Origin: Yersinia rohdei ATCC 43380
GTDB lineage: Bacteria > Pseudomonadota > Gammaproteobacteria > Enterobacterales > Enterobacteriaceae
Reading direction: 5' to 3'
NCBI RefSeq assembly: GCF_000173775.1
Contig: NZ_ACCD01000001.1
Span: forward strand, 124,001 to 188,000
Length of the DNA stretch: 64,000 nt
The position numbers and the translations under genes are program-made. Shown here one piece after another: positions 9,933-19,879 of the stretch. Every line of letters begins with the position of its first letter. The stretch's first letter is position 1. The notes under the pieces are model-generated. The model ran no database searches and was not told the origin of the DNA. It saw only the letters and a list, made by a program, of their open reading frames with translations.

Positions 9933-11153
9933 TTAGCCCAGTAATTTTTCGATGCGCTGTAACCCACTCACCAACCGGTCAATTTCTTCTCGGGTGGTAT
10001 ACAGCGCCAGTGAGGCACGGCACATGCTCGGCACTTGATAAAATGCCATCAGCGGCATAGCACAGTGATGGCCGGTACGAATAGCAATGCCATATTGGTC
10101 AAGAAAACTGCCCACATCATAGGCATGGTGCTGACCCAAGTTGAAAGCAATCACCCCGGCGCGCGTCTCAGGGCCATAGATTATCAGGCTATCAATCTGA
10201 GCCAACTGCTCTAGCGCATACTGCATCAGGGCATGTTCATATTGTTGGATAGCATCCAGCCCCAACTGATTCACATAGCTGATTGCCGCTCCCAAGCCCA
10301 TAATCCCGGCCGTGTTCGGCGAACCGGCTTCAAAGCGCCAAGGGGCATTGGCAAAGGTGGTGCCTTGTGTCAGGCTAACGGTGCTTATCATCGCGCCGCC
10401 CCCTTCCCAAGGTGGCATTTTCTCTAGTAAGGCACTTTTGCCATACAAGACGCCAATACCCGACGGCCCATATAATTTATGGCCGGAGAACACATAAAAA
10501 TCGCAATCCAAATCCTGTACATCGACAGTTTGATGCATCACCGCTTGTGCGCCATCCACCAGCACCACGACACCAGCGGCATGGGCTTGAGCCACAATGT
10601 CTTTAATCGGGTTAACCGTGCCCAGCACATTGGACACCTGAGTTACCGCCAGCAGCCGGGTGCGGTCATCTATCAACCCCGCCAATGCGCTAAGCTCCAG
10701 CTCCCCGCTGGCCGTCAATGGCCAAACGCGGATCTCAATACCAAGATCAGTTGCCAGCATCTGCCAGGGGACAATATTGGCGTGATGCTCCATTTCGGTA
10801 ATGATAATGCTGTCGCCCGCCGTAAGAAAATGGCGGCCATAACTGTTTGCCACCAGATTGATGGCCTCAGTGGTGCCTCTGACAAAGACGATTTCTTCCG
10901 CCGATTTGGCATGGATAAAATCCGCGATTTGGCTGCGCACGGCTTCCATCTGTTGGGTCGCTTCCCCGCTCAGGGTATGAATACCGCGATGGACGGCGGC
11001 ATAACCCTCACGATAGAAATTAAGCTCCCGGTCAATGACCATTTGGGGTTTCTGCGCGCTGGCAGCGCTATCCAGATAAGCCAGCGGCTGCCCGTTAACC
11101 TGACGGCTCAGCAGGGGAAAATCCGCCCTTACTTTCTCAATAGGGAAACTCAT
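9933..11153 (-). CDS. sufS: Cysteine desulfurase SufS
   Basis: 406 residues. PLP enzyme that removes sulfur from L-cysteine, giving alanine and an enzyme persulfide, for Fe-S assembly under iron limitation or oxidative stress. The PLP lysine is in [11 protein letters not shown] (about residue 226) and the catalytic cysteine in RTGHHCAMP (about residue 364). TEMEHHAN near residue 120 belongs to the PLP-ring stacking site. The start overlaps the sufD stop by four bases (ATGA), so the genes are translationally coupled. Confidence 0.97.
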   Translation of the reverse strand: MSFPIEKVRADFPLLSRQVNGQPLAYLDSAASAQKPQMVIDRELNFYREGYAAVHRGIHTLSGEATQQMEAVRSQIADFIHAKSAEEIVFVRGTTEAINLVANSYGRHFLTAGDSIIITEMEHHANIVPWQMLATDLGIEIRVWPLTASGELELSALAGLIDDRTRLLAVTQVSNVLGTVNPIKDIVAQAHAAGVVVLVDGAQAVMHQTVDVQDLDCDFYVFSGHKLYGPSGIGVLYGKSALLEKMPPWEGGGAMISTVSLTQGTTFANAPWRFEAGSPNTAGIMGLGAAISYVNQLGLDAIQQYEHALMQYALEQLAQIDSLIIYGPETRAGVIAFNLGQHHAYDVGSFLDQYGIAIRTGHHCAMPLMAFYQVPSMCRASLALYTTREEIDRLVSGLQRIEKLLG

Positions 11154-12460
11154 AGCGACTCCTGTGCCAACCTATCGGCAATCCGCGCCAAGATAACTTT
11201 GCGGATATTTTCGTGATGTATCGCCTCGGTCAATTCAGCAGCAAAGGCAAAAATAATCATCTGCTGAGCATCGGGCTGGCTAATCCCCCGCGACTGAAGA
11301 TAAAACAGCTGCTCAGCATCAATCCGCCCAACTGTCGCGCCGTGGCTGCACTTCACATCATCCGCATAGATTTCCAACTGCGGCTTGGTATCAATCTCTG
11401 CCAACTTACTTAGCAGCAAGTTATTGTTGGTCATCTGACCGTCAGTTTTTAGCGCGTGTTGAGCCACTTTAATCATGCCATTGAAGATGGCTTTGCCCCG
11501 CTCACGGACAATCGTCTTATGCAATTGGCGGCTTTCACAATAGCCTTTGTTATGTTCCAGATAAGTGCGGGTATCGCAAATTTCGCGCCCGACCGGCAAC
11601 AGCAGGCTATTAATAGACAAGGTGGCACCCTCGCCATTTAATTGCGCGCTGGTGTTATGGCGGGTCAACCCGGCACCGAGCAAGAAACTGTAACTGCGCG
11701 CCCGCGCATCACGGCTTAACACTAAATCGTTATGCGCAAAATGGTAACTGTGCGGTGTTTCAAACGCCAGTTTGCAATGGTTCAGTTCAGCATTGTCGCC
11801 CACCGCCAGGGTAAGCCGCGCCCCGGTAAAGTGCGCTTCGTCATTAAGGCTGACAAAATGCTCAATAACTTCGGCCTGTGCGCCGCTCTCAATGGCCAAA
11901 TGGTGGCGATAATGACTGGTATTCACCACCTCAGTCCCTTTACCAGAGCTAATATGCAGCAAATACAGCGGTTTATCACTGTGTTTCCCCGCCGGTAACC
12001 GAATGTGCAGCGCTTCCTGAGCCAGGCTTTCGGTCAAATGCAAAAAGACTTCTGACTGAATGGCGGCAGGGATCGGGGTATTTTCCGTCAATGGCGTCAG
12101 TTGATAAGGGCCGCATTCGTTATCACTTAATTCTGGCGCATAACGCCCATCAATGAAAACCAACCGGTGGGCATCTTGCACCAAAGACAATTGGTCGCGC
12201 TGCGCAGCCGTCACCACCGCGGTATCGGCAAAACTGAAGTTATGGGCTAATAACCGCTCCAATGGCGTGTATTTCCAGTCTTCATGTTTAATGCTGGGAA
12301 AACCCAGTTCCAGCACCTGCTGCCAATGTGCACTTGTCCCAGCACCCAGACTGCTCTGGCGCTGTTTAAACAACTGACCAAAATGCGCTAATGCATCTGT
12401 GCGCTGTTGTTCCAGACGCTGTTGCTCTTGTATTTTACTGTTGGTCGGTAAGCCAGCCAT
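11150..12460 (-). CDS. sufD: Fe-S cluster assembly scaffold subunit SufD
   Basis: 436 residues. SufD forms the SufBC2D scaffold with SufB and the ATPase SufC, on which Fe-S clusters are built. The protein has the right-handed beta-helix pattern in its middle and the conserved C-terminal region with [13 protein letters not shown] motif (seen as [14 protein letters not shown]) and YLQSRGIS. The first 26 bases overlap the sufC 3' end, which suggests coupled translation. Confidence 0.96.
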   Translation of the reverse strand: MAGLPTNSKIQEQQRLEQQRTDALAHFGQLFKQRQSSLGAGTSAHWQQVLELGFPSIKHEDWKYTPLERLLAHNFSFADTAVVTAAQRDQLSLVQDAHRLVFIDGRYAPELSDNECGPYQLTPLTENTPIPAAIQSEVFLHLTESLAQEALHIRLPAGKHSDKPLYLLHISSGKGTEVVNTSHYRHHLAIESGAQAEVIEHFVSLNDEAHFTGARLTLAVGDNAELNHCKLAFETPHSYHFAHNDLVLSRDARARSYSFLLGAGLTRHNTSAQLNGEGATLSINSLLLPVGREICDTRTYLEHNKGYCESRQLHKTIVRERGKAIFNGMIKVAQHALKTDGQMTNNNLLLSKLAEIDTKPQLEIYADDVKCSHGATVGRIDAEQLFYLQSRGISQPDAQQMIIFAFAAELTEAIHHENIRKVILARIADRLAQESL

Positions 12461-13181
12461 AGCCTTGCTCCTCCAACTGTTTCACCAAGGTGAAATCACC
12501 TGATTTAATAATTCGGCCCTGATACAACACGTGCACAAAGTCAGGTTTGACATAATCGAGGATGCGCTGGTAGTGCGTCACAATAATAAATGCGCGGTTT
12601 TCATTACGCAGCGAATTTACCCCATTCGCCACGATTTTAAGCGCATCAATATCCAGACCAGAATCGGTTTCATCCAGAATACATAAAGACGGCTCCAGAG
12701 CGGCCATCTGCAAAATATCATTGCGTTTCTTTTCGCCGCCGGAGAAACCCACATTTACTGAGCGGGTCAGCAAGTCGGCCGGCATTTTCAGCAATTCAAT
12801 TTTTTCTTCAATAAAATCAGAAAAGTCGAAGCGATCCAACGGTTCCTGTTGGCGATACTTCCGCACGGCATTAACCGCGGTTTGCAAGAAGAAATGGTTA
12901 CTTACCCCGGGAATTTCCACCGGATATTGGAACGCCAAAAACACGCCTTCACCGGCACGGTCTTCTGGGTCTAGCTCCAGCAAATCTTTGCCTTTAAAGG
13001 TCACACTGCCTTGGGTGACTTCATATTCTTCGCGCCCAGCGAGCGCTGCTGACAAGGTACTTTTCCCTGAGCCATTCGGCCCCATAATGGCATGCACTTC
13101 ACCGGGTTTGATCTCTAAATCCAAACCTTTGAGGATCTCGTTACCTTCAACACTGACTTTTAAATTCTTGATGCTTAACAT
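12435..13181 (-). CDS. sufC: Fe-S assembly ATPase SufC
   Basis: 248 residues from the ATG at 13181, chosen because E. coli SufC begins MLSIK and AAGGA lies just upstream; a longer frame adds nine residues without support. ABC-type ATPase that drives conformational change of the SufBC2D scaffold. Walker A is GPNGSGKST (about residue 32), the ABC signature is FSGGEKKRND and Walker B is LCILDETDSGLD, with the H-loop in IIVTHYQR. It is soluble and not part of a transporter. Confidence 0.97.
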   Translation of the reverse strand: MLSIKNLKVSVEGNEILKGLDLEIKPGEVHAIMGPNGSGKSTLSAALAGREEYEVTQGSVTFKGKDLLELDPEDRAGEGVFLAFQYPVEIPGVSNHFFLQTAVNAVRKYRQQEPLDRFDFSDFIEEKIELLKMPADLLTRSVNVGFSGGEKKRNDILQMAALEPSLCILDETDSGLDIDALKIVANGVNSLRNENRAFIIVTHYQRILDYVKPDFVHVLYQGRIIKSGDFTLVKQLEEQGYGWLTDQQ

Positions 13182-13235
13182 AGGTTTCCTTGGTGCGCCG
13201 GAGCGCAAAACTCTGCGGATACTTTCAACTCACGC

Positions 13236-14762
13236 TTAACCGACACTGTGTTCCAGGCTAATGGCTAACAATTTTTGTGCTTCGACGGCAAACTCCAGTG
13301 GCAATTCGGAGAACACATCCTTACAAAAACCATTAACAATCATTGAAATAGCATCATCTTCACTGATGCCGCGCTGTAAGCAATAAAACAGTTGGTCATC
13401 GCCAATCTTGGAGGTTGTCGCTTCGTGTTCCAATTGCGCCGTATTATTGCGCACTTCCACATACGGGAAAGTATGAGCGCCGGAGTCCGGGCCAATCAGC
13501 ATCGAATCACATTGGGTGAAATTACGGGCGTTATCCGCACCAGGTAAGATTTTCACCAACCCACGATAGGTATTTTGGCTGTGTCCGGCAGAAATCCCTT
13601 TGGCAATAATTGTTGATTTGGTGTTTTTGCCAATATGGATCATTTTGGTGCCGGTATCTGCCTGCTGATGGCCATTGGTCAGTGCAACTGAAAAGAATTC
13701 GCCGATGGAATTATCACCCTGCAAAATAACACTTGGGTATTTCCAGGTAATAGCTGAACCGGTTTCAGACTGAGTCCAGGACATTTTCGACCCCGCCCCT
13801 TCACACAAGGCGCGCTTGGTGACAAAGTTGAGAATACCGCCGGTGCTGTCCGCCCCTGCAAACCAGTTTTGCACTGTTGAGTATTTTACTTCTGCATTTT
13901 TATGCAAAATAACCTCAACCACCGCCGCATGTAACTGATAAGTATCACGTACTGGCGCAGAACAACCCTCTATATAGCTGACATAACTGTCTTCGTCGGC
14001 AATCAGAATGGTGCGCTCGAACTGACCCGTTTTGGCAGCATTAATACGAAAATAAGTTGATAACTCCATCGGGCAGCGCACCCCTTTGGGCACATAAACA
14101 AAAGTGCCATCAGAGGCAACCGCCGCATTCAGTGCCGCAAAGAAGTTATCTTTCGCCGGCACTACGGAGCCCAAATACTTACGTACCAAATCTGGGTATT
14201 CCTGAATAGCTTCACCGAATGAACAGAAAATAATGCCCTGTTCCGCCAGTTTCCCACGATAAGTGGTCGCCACCGACACCGAGTCAAAAATGGCATCAAC
14301 CGCCACTTCGGCTCCTTCCCTTACCGGAACCCCTAACTGGGCAAAAGCCGACTCGACTTCTGCGGTAAGGTATTCATTAATATTGTGCTGGGACATATCC
14401 TGCGACGTGGTGCCATCAGCAGAAGATTGTTGCACCGCACCGGGCTGCGAATCACAGCTATCATCACAACTGCCACAAGAAGGGGCTGAGTAATAGCTAT
14501 AATCCTGATAATCCAGGCTCTTATAATGTGCTTTCAGCCAGTGTGGCTCTTCCATCTGTAGCCAACTGCGATAGGCCCCAAGACGAAACTCCAGCATCCA
14601 TTCAGGTTCATTGCGTTTTGCTGAAATAGCGCGAATCACATCTTCATTAATGCCTTTCGCTAATTCGTCAGTCGCAAGCTGAGTAAAAAAGCCTTCTTTA
14701 TAGCGACCCTCGCTGACCCAAGCCTGCACATCATCTGGAACTTCTACATTGCTTCGTGTCAT
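13236..14762 (-). CDS. sufB: Fe-S cluster assembly scaffold protein SufB
   Basis: 508 residues from the ATG at 14762; a longer frame begins inside sufA and adds 13 unrelated residues. SufB is the core scaffold that receives persulfide from SufE. The sequence matches the family throughout: YYSAPSCG near the N-terminus with a cysteine-rich stretch, [15 protein letters not shown] in the middle, and the conserved cysteine in [19 protein letters not shown] serine- and asparagine-rich insert of about 13 residues after PGAVQQ makes it slightly longer than E. coli SufB (495). Confidence 0.97.
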   Translation of the reverse strand: MTRSNVEVPDDVQAWVSEGRYKEGFFTQLATDELAKGINEDVIRAISAKRNEPEWMLEFRLGAYRSWLQMEEPHWLKAHYKSLDYQDYSYYSAPSCGSCDDSCDSQPGAVQQSSADGTTSQDMSQHNINEYLTAEVESAFAQLGVPVREGAEVAVDAIFDSVSVATTYRGKLAEQGIIFCSFGEAIQEYPDLVRKYLGSVVPAKDNFFAALNAAVASDGTFVYVPKGVRCPMELSTYFRINAAKTGQFERTILIADEDSYVSYIEGCSAPVRDTYQLHAAVVEVILHKNAEVKYSTVQNWFAGADSTGGILNFVTKRALCEGAGSKMSWTQSETGSAITWKYPSVILQGDNSIGEFFSVALTNGHQQADTGTKMIHIGKNTKSTIIAKGISAGHSQNTYRGLVKILPGADNARNFTQCDSMLIGPDSGAHTFPYVEVRNNTAQLEHEATTSKIGDDQLFYCLQRGISEDDAISMIVNGFCKDVFSELPLEFAVEAQKLLAISLEHSVG

Positions 14763-14776
14763 TTCGTTTACATCGC

Positions 14777-15148
14777 TCAAACGCCAAAGCTCTCGCCACA
14801 CCCGCAGGAATGCTGAGCTTTAGGGTTATTAAATTTGAAAATCTGATTTAGCCCCTCACGAACATAATCCACCTCGGTGCCATCAATAAATGGCATCGCT
14901 TTGAGAGGGACATACAGTCGGGCGCTGCCGTGTTCAAACACCAGCGCATCGCTATCAGGTTCTTTAGCCATATCCATCACATAAGCAAAACCGGCACAAC
15001 CGGATTGCTTGACCCCAAGCTGCAAGCCTTTGATGTCAGGATCCTGCTGCATAAGTCGTGAAATTTGTGCGGCTGCACTCTCAGTGATGGTCACGCCTTG
15101 CCACACATTGTCGTCGAGTGAAAATGTCCCGACTGATTCCTGTTGCAT
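14777..15148 (-). CDS. sufA: Fe-S cluster carrier SufA
   Basis: 123 residues, A-type carrier that takes clusters from SufBC2D to apoproteins. The three conserved cysteines are visible: one in [11 protein letters not shown] and two in the C-terminal HSCGCGESF. It is the first gene of sufABCDSE, and the promoter must lie in 15149-15310. The next start (sufB) follows after 14 bases. Confidence 0.96.
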   Translation of the reverse strand: MQQESVGTFSLDDNVWQGVTITESAAAQISRLMQQDPDIKGLQLGVKQSGCAGFAYVMDMAKEPDSDALVFEHGSARLYVPLKAMPFIDGTEVDYVREGLNQIFKFNNPKAQHSCGCGESFGV

Positions 15149-15287
15149 ATGCCCTACCTTATATTCGTCCTTTATACTCGAAACCCTAGAGGTATTAGCG
15201 TCCCCTATGTCTGCGGGTAGAGTATTTTCAGGTTAACAATTAGCCGGCTGATTATTGAGAAATCAACACAGGTTTTTCACAATGGTA

Positions 15288-15304
15288 GTGATAATAATTA
15301 TCAC
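15288..15304. promoter_or_regulatory. Fur box between sufA and menI
   Basis: GTGATAATAATTATCAC is a perfect 17-bp palindrome that fits the core of the Fur consensus. It lies 140 bases upstream of sufA on one side and about 25-30 bases before a possible plus-strand transcript on the other. Fur represses suf in E. coli; which promoter this box controls here is open. Confidence 0.75.
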
Positions 15305-15334
15305 TTCAACCGTTTGTTTTGCAGGGATATTAAG

Positions 15335-15512
15335 AAAAGTGCCGTTTAAACCCCGAATGAGGCGGCAACGAAGAGAACATGCTGCGATGGCCGAAGATGT
15401 CGGGAAGAACAAGCACACTTTTATCACCATGAATTAAAACAATAATTTACAGGGTGATACTCGAATCCCTTGCTATTTCAGAGGCTAATCGCAGTCAGCC
15501 TCTGCGTTTTTT
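15335..15512 (+). ncRNA. Candidate plus-strand small transcript opposite the suf promoter region
   Basis: A good plus-strand intrinsic terminator ends at 15512 although the neighbours sufA and menI are both on the minus strand. A Fur box (15288-15304) and a weak -10 (TATTAA at 15328) lie upstream. In E. coli the small RNA RydB and the small gene ydiH lie in this gap, but I see no sequence match to either. A 60-codon frame (15255-15437) overlaps; its start would precede the Fur box, so an RNA is the simpler reading. The 5' end is a guess. Confidence 0.3.
15479..15512 (+). terminator. Plus-strand intrinsic terminator in the sufA-menI gap
   Basis: CAGAGGCT and AGCCTCTG arms with a 10-base loop, then CGTTTTTT. 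No annotated plus-strand gene precedes it. Confidence 0.75.
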
Positions 15513-15724
15513 AAACATTCATAAAAAATACCTATTTCTGCATTAACTTTAGCTGAAAACCCTCTCTGGGGAAACCTATCATAGAGATTCGCCGCAATTA
15601 TCGGATAAACAAAATGACGACGCTAACGAAAAAAGCCACGACACCCCAAAGTCAATTAATGGCCTTGGGGGTGAGGGAATTACTTATATTTCGCAGGGTT
15701 ATTAACTGGCAGAAAACAGGGACT

Positions 15725-16141
15725 CTAGCGCGTGAGCACGGCGGTAGTTAAGCGGGAGGTACAACACAGCTGGTTTTGTTCATCAAAAATATCAATCTGC
15801 CAAACCTGATGACTGCGGCCCGCATGAATAGCACGGCAACAACCACGGACGCTACCGGCACGCACGGCTTTAAGATGATTGGCATTGATCTCCAACCCCA
15901 CCACTTGCTGCCCTTCCTGGGTACACAAATATCCCGCCATTGAGCCGAGTGATTCAGCTAACACCACCGACGCCCCGCCATGTAGCAGCCCAAAAGGTTG
16001 CTTGGTGCGGTTATCGACCGGCATAGTGGCTTCCAGCTCATCATCTGACAATCGGGTAAATTCAATGCCCAGATGCCCAACCATACACTCCCGGCTGTGT
16101 TGATTTAATTGTTCTAGGGTTGCAGTACGTTTCCAGAGCAT
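15725..16141 (-). CDS. menI: 1,4-dihydroxy-2-naphthoyl-CoA hydrolase MenI (YdiI)
   Basis: 138 residues, hot-dog-fold thioesterase. It releases 1,4-dihydroxy-2-naphthoate from its CoA ester in menaquinone synthesis. The 4HBT-II motif [17 protein letters not shown] (about residues 54-70) contains the catalytic glutamate. Order ydiJ-menI-suf matches E. coli ydiJ-ydiI-suf. A repeat-filled 275-base gap separates it from ydiJ. Confidence 0.9.
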   Translation of the reverse strand: MLWKRTATLEQLNQHSRECMVGHLGIEFTRLSDDELEATMPVDNRTKQPFGLLHGGASVVLAESLGSMAGYLCTQEGQQVVGLEINANHLKAVRAGSVRGCCRAIHAGRSHQVWQIDIFDEQNQLCCTSRLTTAVLTR

Positions 16142-16170
16142 TCGTATCCCTTCCTAATTGAAGTTACAGC

Positions 16171-16410
16171 CTGATTTGTATCAATAAATATTAGCTGCGC
16201 TCACTTACCCGAATCACCAAAAAAGTGGATTAGAGGGGAAGTGTTCCTTATGGGTCGTAGCCGCGTAAGCGGCCGGAGTGCCCATAGGTACAGTCACCCC
16301 GACTGACACTAAACTAAAAATCTCGCTTTAACATCAACCTCATACACGGCGGGATGCACGATTTCACCGCCTAATTGGGATCAATAAATATTAGCGATGC
16401 TCACTTACCC
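16171..16410. repeat. 40-bp direct repeat, copies exactly 200 bp apart
   Basis: 16171-16210 and 16371-16410 share TCAATAAATATTAGC and GCTCACTTACCC; about 34 of 40 positions agree and the offset is exactly 200 bases. The second copy ends just before the ydiJ stop. The 160 bases between them contain a copy of a dispersed repeat (16276-16342). Confidence 0.7.
16276..16342. repeat. Dispersed repeat family B, copy 1
   Basis: GAGTGCCCATAGG, CCCCGACTGAC and ACATCAACCTCA recur in the same order at 62934-63011 and, shortened, at 30979-31045. All three lie between genes. It is not ERIC; I cannot name the family. Confidence 0.55.
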
Positions 16411-16416
16411 AGCAAA

Positions 16417-19400
16417 TCACACCAGCTCAAGCAAGGCCTGTAACGGATGACGCAAACCACTGCCCTCAACACGTTTAACCTGACTACGGCAAGAATAACC
16501 GGTGGCTAAACAACGTTTACTTGGCAATTTTTGTAATGCTTGCTGCCAGGATAAGGCATAAATACCCAACGAATTATCGATATTCTTCGCCTCATGGCCA
16601 TAAGTCCCAGCCATGCCGCAACAACCCACACTGACGTTTTCCAGTTTAGCACCATAGCGGGAAAATATTGATGCCCAGTGCTGACTACTGGCAGGCAGCG
16701 CCGTGGTTTCAGTACAATGACCAAACAAATACCAAGCTTCGCCGCTCAAATGCTGCACGGGCACTTCCGGCTGTTCCGCCAATGCCAACTGCAACCATTC
16801 ATGCACCAACTGCACATTGAAATCCCCACGGGAATCCCCCAGAATCTCATTATATTCATCGCGATAGCAAAGTACCAATGCGGGATCAACCCCCACCATA
16901 GGCATGCCCAATACAGCAATGCGATTTAAAAAATCTGCGGTTTTGCGTGCCGTTTTAGCAAAGCGCTGTAGGAAACCTTTAATATGTTGGGCTTTACCAT
17001 TGGGTGAAAATGGCAACAAGACCGGATTAAAGCCCAGCTTTTCAACCAGACGGACAAAATCGGCGACCACCTGCGCATCATAATAACTGGTGAAAGGATC
17101 TTGCACGATCAGCACATGCTGGCGGCGCTCCGATTCAGGTAATTTTTCCAGTTGCTCCAAGGTCATGGTATTGGCGTAATGCCCCGACAATGACTGCTTC
17201 AGCGTCGGGCTGGAAAGCAAAGGCAAATCCACCATCCCGATACTTTTACGGCTTAAGCTACTGACCCAAGGCTGTTTAAGGAAGAAATTAAACAGTTTCG
17301 GGTTTTTTGCCATCAATGGCGCATAGCTTTCAACCCCGGCCACCACATAATCTCGCAGCGGGCGGTGATAGCGCGTGTGATACAGCTGAAGAAAACGCGA
17401 GCGGAATCCCGGCACATCAATCTTGATAGGGCATTGCGTCGAGCAAGCTTTGCAGGCCAAACACCCAGACATCGCCTCTTTAACTTCATGAGAAAAATCA
17501 TAATCCCCATGACGGGCATGCCAGCTATTACGCGTCTTTTCAATCAGATTGCGCAGACTTGGGCGCTGACTTGCCAGCCCTTGCTCCAGCGCCACCGGAT
17601 CAACACCTTGCTCCGATAACAACCGCAGCCATTCTCGCACCAACGTGGCCCGGCCTTTAGGCGAATGAATGCGGTCACCGGTTATCTTCATTGACGGGCA
17701 CATAGGGCTGCGGGCATCAAAATTAAAACACAACCCATTACCATTACACTCCATTGCCCCGCGAAATGCGGTTCTGACCGTCAATGGAATACGCCGGTCT
17801 AATGTGCCGCGCTTATCCGACGAATCCACTGTCATCATTGGCGCATCGCTGCCTAGCGGTGAACAAATCTTGCCAGGGTTAAGTCGATTATCCGGATCAA
17901 ATACGGATTTAATGCGCCGCAGTTCCGTGTAAAGTTCCTCACCGAAAAACGCCGGGCTATATTCTGCCCGGAACCCCTTGCCGTGTTCCCCCCAAAGCAA
18001 ACCGCCATAGCGCGCGGTCAGTTCCACCACCTGATCCGAAATCTGTTTCATCAGCATTTCTTGCTGCGGATCGCACATATCCAACGCCGGCCGCACATGC
18101 AATACACCGGCATCCACATGGCCGAACATGCCATAGGTCAGATTATGGCTATCTAACAGCTGGCGGAATTCCACAATATAATCGGCTAAATGCTGCGGGG
18201 GCACACAGGTGTCCTCAGCAAAGGGAATAGGTTTGGCCTGACCTTTACTGTTACCGAGCAAACCCACGGCTTTTTTGCGCATACCATAAATGCGCTCAAT
18301 ACCGGCCAAGTCATTACAAAGCTGATAACCAATCACCCCACCCTCATGGGTTGACATCAAATCATCCAGACGCAAACAAAGCGCCTCTATTTGGCTATCA
18401 ATCAATTGCTTATCATCGCCGGCAAACTCAACAATATTCAGCCCCAACATCTCTTTTGCCGGCACATCAGTAATCAGTTCTTTGACCGAATGCCAGACAA
18501 TATCTTCTTTTGCCAGATTGAGAACTTTGGAGTCCACCGTTTCAACCGACAGGGCTTTAGCTGCCACCATAAAAGGCGCATTGCGCAGTGCGGAATCAAA
18601 AGAGTCATACTTGATGTTCACCAAGCGGCGCACTTTCGGCAAAGGTGTAATATCCAGTGTGGCTTCAGTGATAAACGCCAACGTCCCTTCCGCCCCGGTT
18701 AAAATCCGAGTCAAGTCAAAGGTTTGTAGGTCATCACTGAATACATGGCGCAAGTCATAGCCGGTGAGAAAGCGGTTTAATTTGGGGAATTTATCCAGGA
18801 TCAAGGCGCGCTGCTCGCGGCAACGATTCAATACGGTGTGATAAATGCGGCCGGTGACGGAATCTTCCTGCGCAATCGTTTCCGCCAATGGCGTCGGCAT
18901 CGCGCGGGTGTCCAACATCTCGCCACCGAGTAAAATGGCACGCAACCCCAGCACATGGTCAGAGGTTTTGCCATACACCAATGAACCTTGGCCAGAGGCA
19001 TCCGTATTTATCATGCCCCCCAATGTCGCGCGATTACTGGTTGATAATTCCGGTGAGAAGAAATAACCCAATGGCCGCAGATATTGATTAAGTTGATCTT
19101 TAATCACCCCAGCCTCAACCCGCACCCAACCCTGCTCGGGGTTAACCTCCAAAATGCGATTCATATGGCGCGACATATCCACCACAATACCGGTGTTCAG
19201 CGCCTGGCCATTGGTGCCCGTCCCGCCGCCACGGGGGGTGAAAACCAGTGATTTAAAATTATCCTGCCCCGCCAAACGGCCGATCAATGCCACATCAGCA
19301 GTTGAACGCGGGAAAACCACGGCATCCGGTAGCAGTTGATAAATACTGTTGTCCGTCGCCATTGTCAGGCGATCGGCATAATTAGTGGCGGTATCGCCGG

Positions 19401-19482
19401 TGAATCCGTTTTGCTTCAAAGCATCCAAAAAATCCAGCACCAACTGAATAACACCCGGTGCCTGAGAAATCTGTGGGATCAT
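16417..19482 (-). CDS. ydiJ: FAD/Fe-S oxidoreductase YdiJ, probable D-2-hydroxyglutarate dehydrogenase
   Basis: 1021 residues. The N-terminal half is a PCMH-type FAD-binding domain (about 50-270; PRGGGTGTNGQ binds the FAD pyrophosphate) with the FAD-oxidase C-terminal domain to about 550. A 4Fe-4S ferredoxin-like part follows near residue 670 (CLACKACSTQCPIKIDVPG), and the C-terminus has CCG-type motifs (GCCGMAGTYG). This fusion layout is typical of D-2-hydroxyacid dehydrogenases; E. coli YdiJ has been reported to oxidise D-2-hydroxyglutarate, which fits, but the substrate here is inferred. It lies upstream of menI on the same strand. Confidence 0.9.
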   Translation of the reverse strand: MIPQISQAPGVIQLVLDFLDALKQNGFTGDTATNYADRLTMATDNSIYQLLPDAVVFPRSTADVALIGRLAGQDNFKSLVFTPRGGGTGTNGQALNTGIVVDMSRHMNRILEVNPEQGWVRVEAGVIKDQLNQYLRPLGYFFSPELSTSNRATLGGMINTDASGQGSLVYGKTSDHVLGLRAILLGGEMLDTRAMPTPLAETIAQEDSVTGRIYHTVLNRCREQRALILDKFPKLNRFLTGYDLRHVFSDDLQTFDLTRILTGAEGTLAFITEATLDITPLPKVRRLVNIKYDSFDSALRNAPFMVAAKALSVETVDSKVLNLAKEDIVWHSVKELITDVPAKEMLGLNIVEFAGDDKQLIDSQIEALCLRLDDLMSTHEGGVIGYQLCNDLAGIERIYGMRKKAVGLLGNSKGQAKPIPFAEDTCVPPQHLADYIVEFRQLLDSHNLTYGMFGHVDAGVLHVRPALDMCDPQQEMLMKQISDQVVELTARYGGLLWGEHGKGFRAEYSPAFFGEELYTELRRIKSVFDPDNRLNPGKICSPLGSDAPMMTVDSSDKRGTLDRRIPLTVRTAFRGAMECNGNGLCFNFDARSPMCPSMKITGDRIHSPKGRATLVREWLRLLSEQGVDPVALEQGLASQRPSLRNLIEKTRNSWHARHGDYDFSHEVKEAMSGCLACKACSTQCPIKIDVPGFRSRFLQLYHTRYHRPLRDYVVAGVESYAPLMAKNPKLFNFFLKQPWVSSLSRKSIGMVDLPLLSSPTLKQSLSGHYANTMTLEQLEKLPESERRQHVLIVQDPFTSYYDAQVVADFVRLVEKLGFNPVLLPFSPNGKAQHIKGFLQRFAKTARKTADFLNRIAVLGMPMVGVDPALVLCYRDEYNEILGDSRGDFNVQLVHEWLQLALAEQPEVPVQHLSGEAWYLFGHCTETTALPASSQHWASIFSRYGAKLENVSVGCCGMAGTYGHEAKNIDNSLGIYALSWQQALQKLPSKRCLATGYSCRSQVKRVEGSGLRHPLQALLELV

Positions 19483-19879
19483 TAGTGTGACCCTATCTAT
19501 AGGTGTGTTTGTTTTAATAACCGTTCCACTGAAAGATTATCTGGTCGTGGCAACCTTTGTCGAATAATTTATGCCAATTCAGAATGATGGGAAAGCACCG
19601 GCTAAAGACCAAGGATAAATACGGCAATAAACCTTTGAATATCAAAATTTTGCATTGTACAAATAACAACCAGCCCAACTCGGAAAAATATTATTCCCAC
19701 CCGTTAATCATTGTCGGATTCTTATTATTGCGTAGGGATAACCCTTTTTTTATCAAATCACGAGAGTAATACTCTAACGGCGCTGTTAAAAATTGGGGAA
19801 ATACACCATGATTACTCCTAATACTTAATACGCTTGGCGCAGTTCCCCTTGCCATGATTGTCGAAGTGAGAGCCCACAG
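19483..19879. other. Divergent ydiJ/ydiK intergenic region
   Basis: 397 bases between divergent genes, AT-rich. It must hold both promoters, but no clear operator, repeat or RNA stands out. A 70-codon plus-strand frame at 19557 has no ribosome-binding site and is not called. Confidence 0.6.

Noticed and set aside
10479..11216. 245-codon plus-strand frame opposite sufS
   Set aside because: It is a shadow of the sufS coding strand; sufS matches its family over its full length.
15255..15437. 60-codon frame in the sufA-menI gap as a protein gene
   Set aside because: Start precedes the Fur box and no ribosome-binding site is seen; the hydrophobic start is encoded by the AT-rich Fur palindrome itself.
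19557..19769. 70-codon frame in the ydiJ-ydiK gap
   Set aside because: No ribosome-binding site, lysine/asparagine-rich composition expected from AT-rich DNA.
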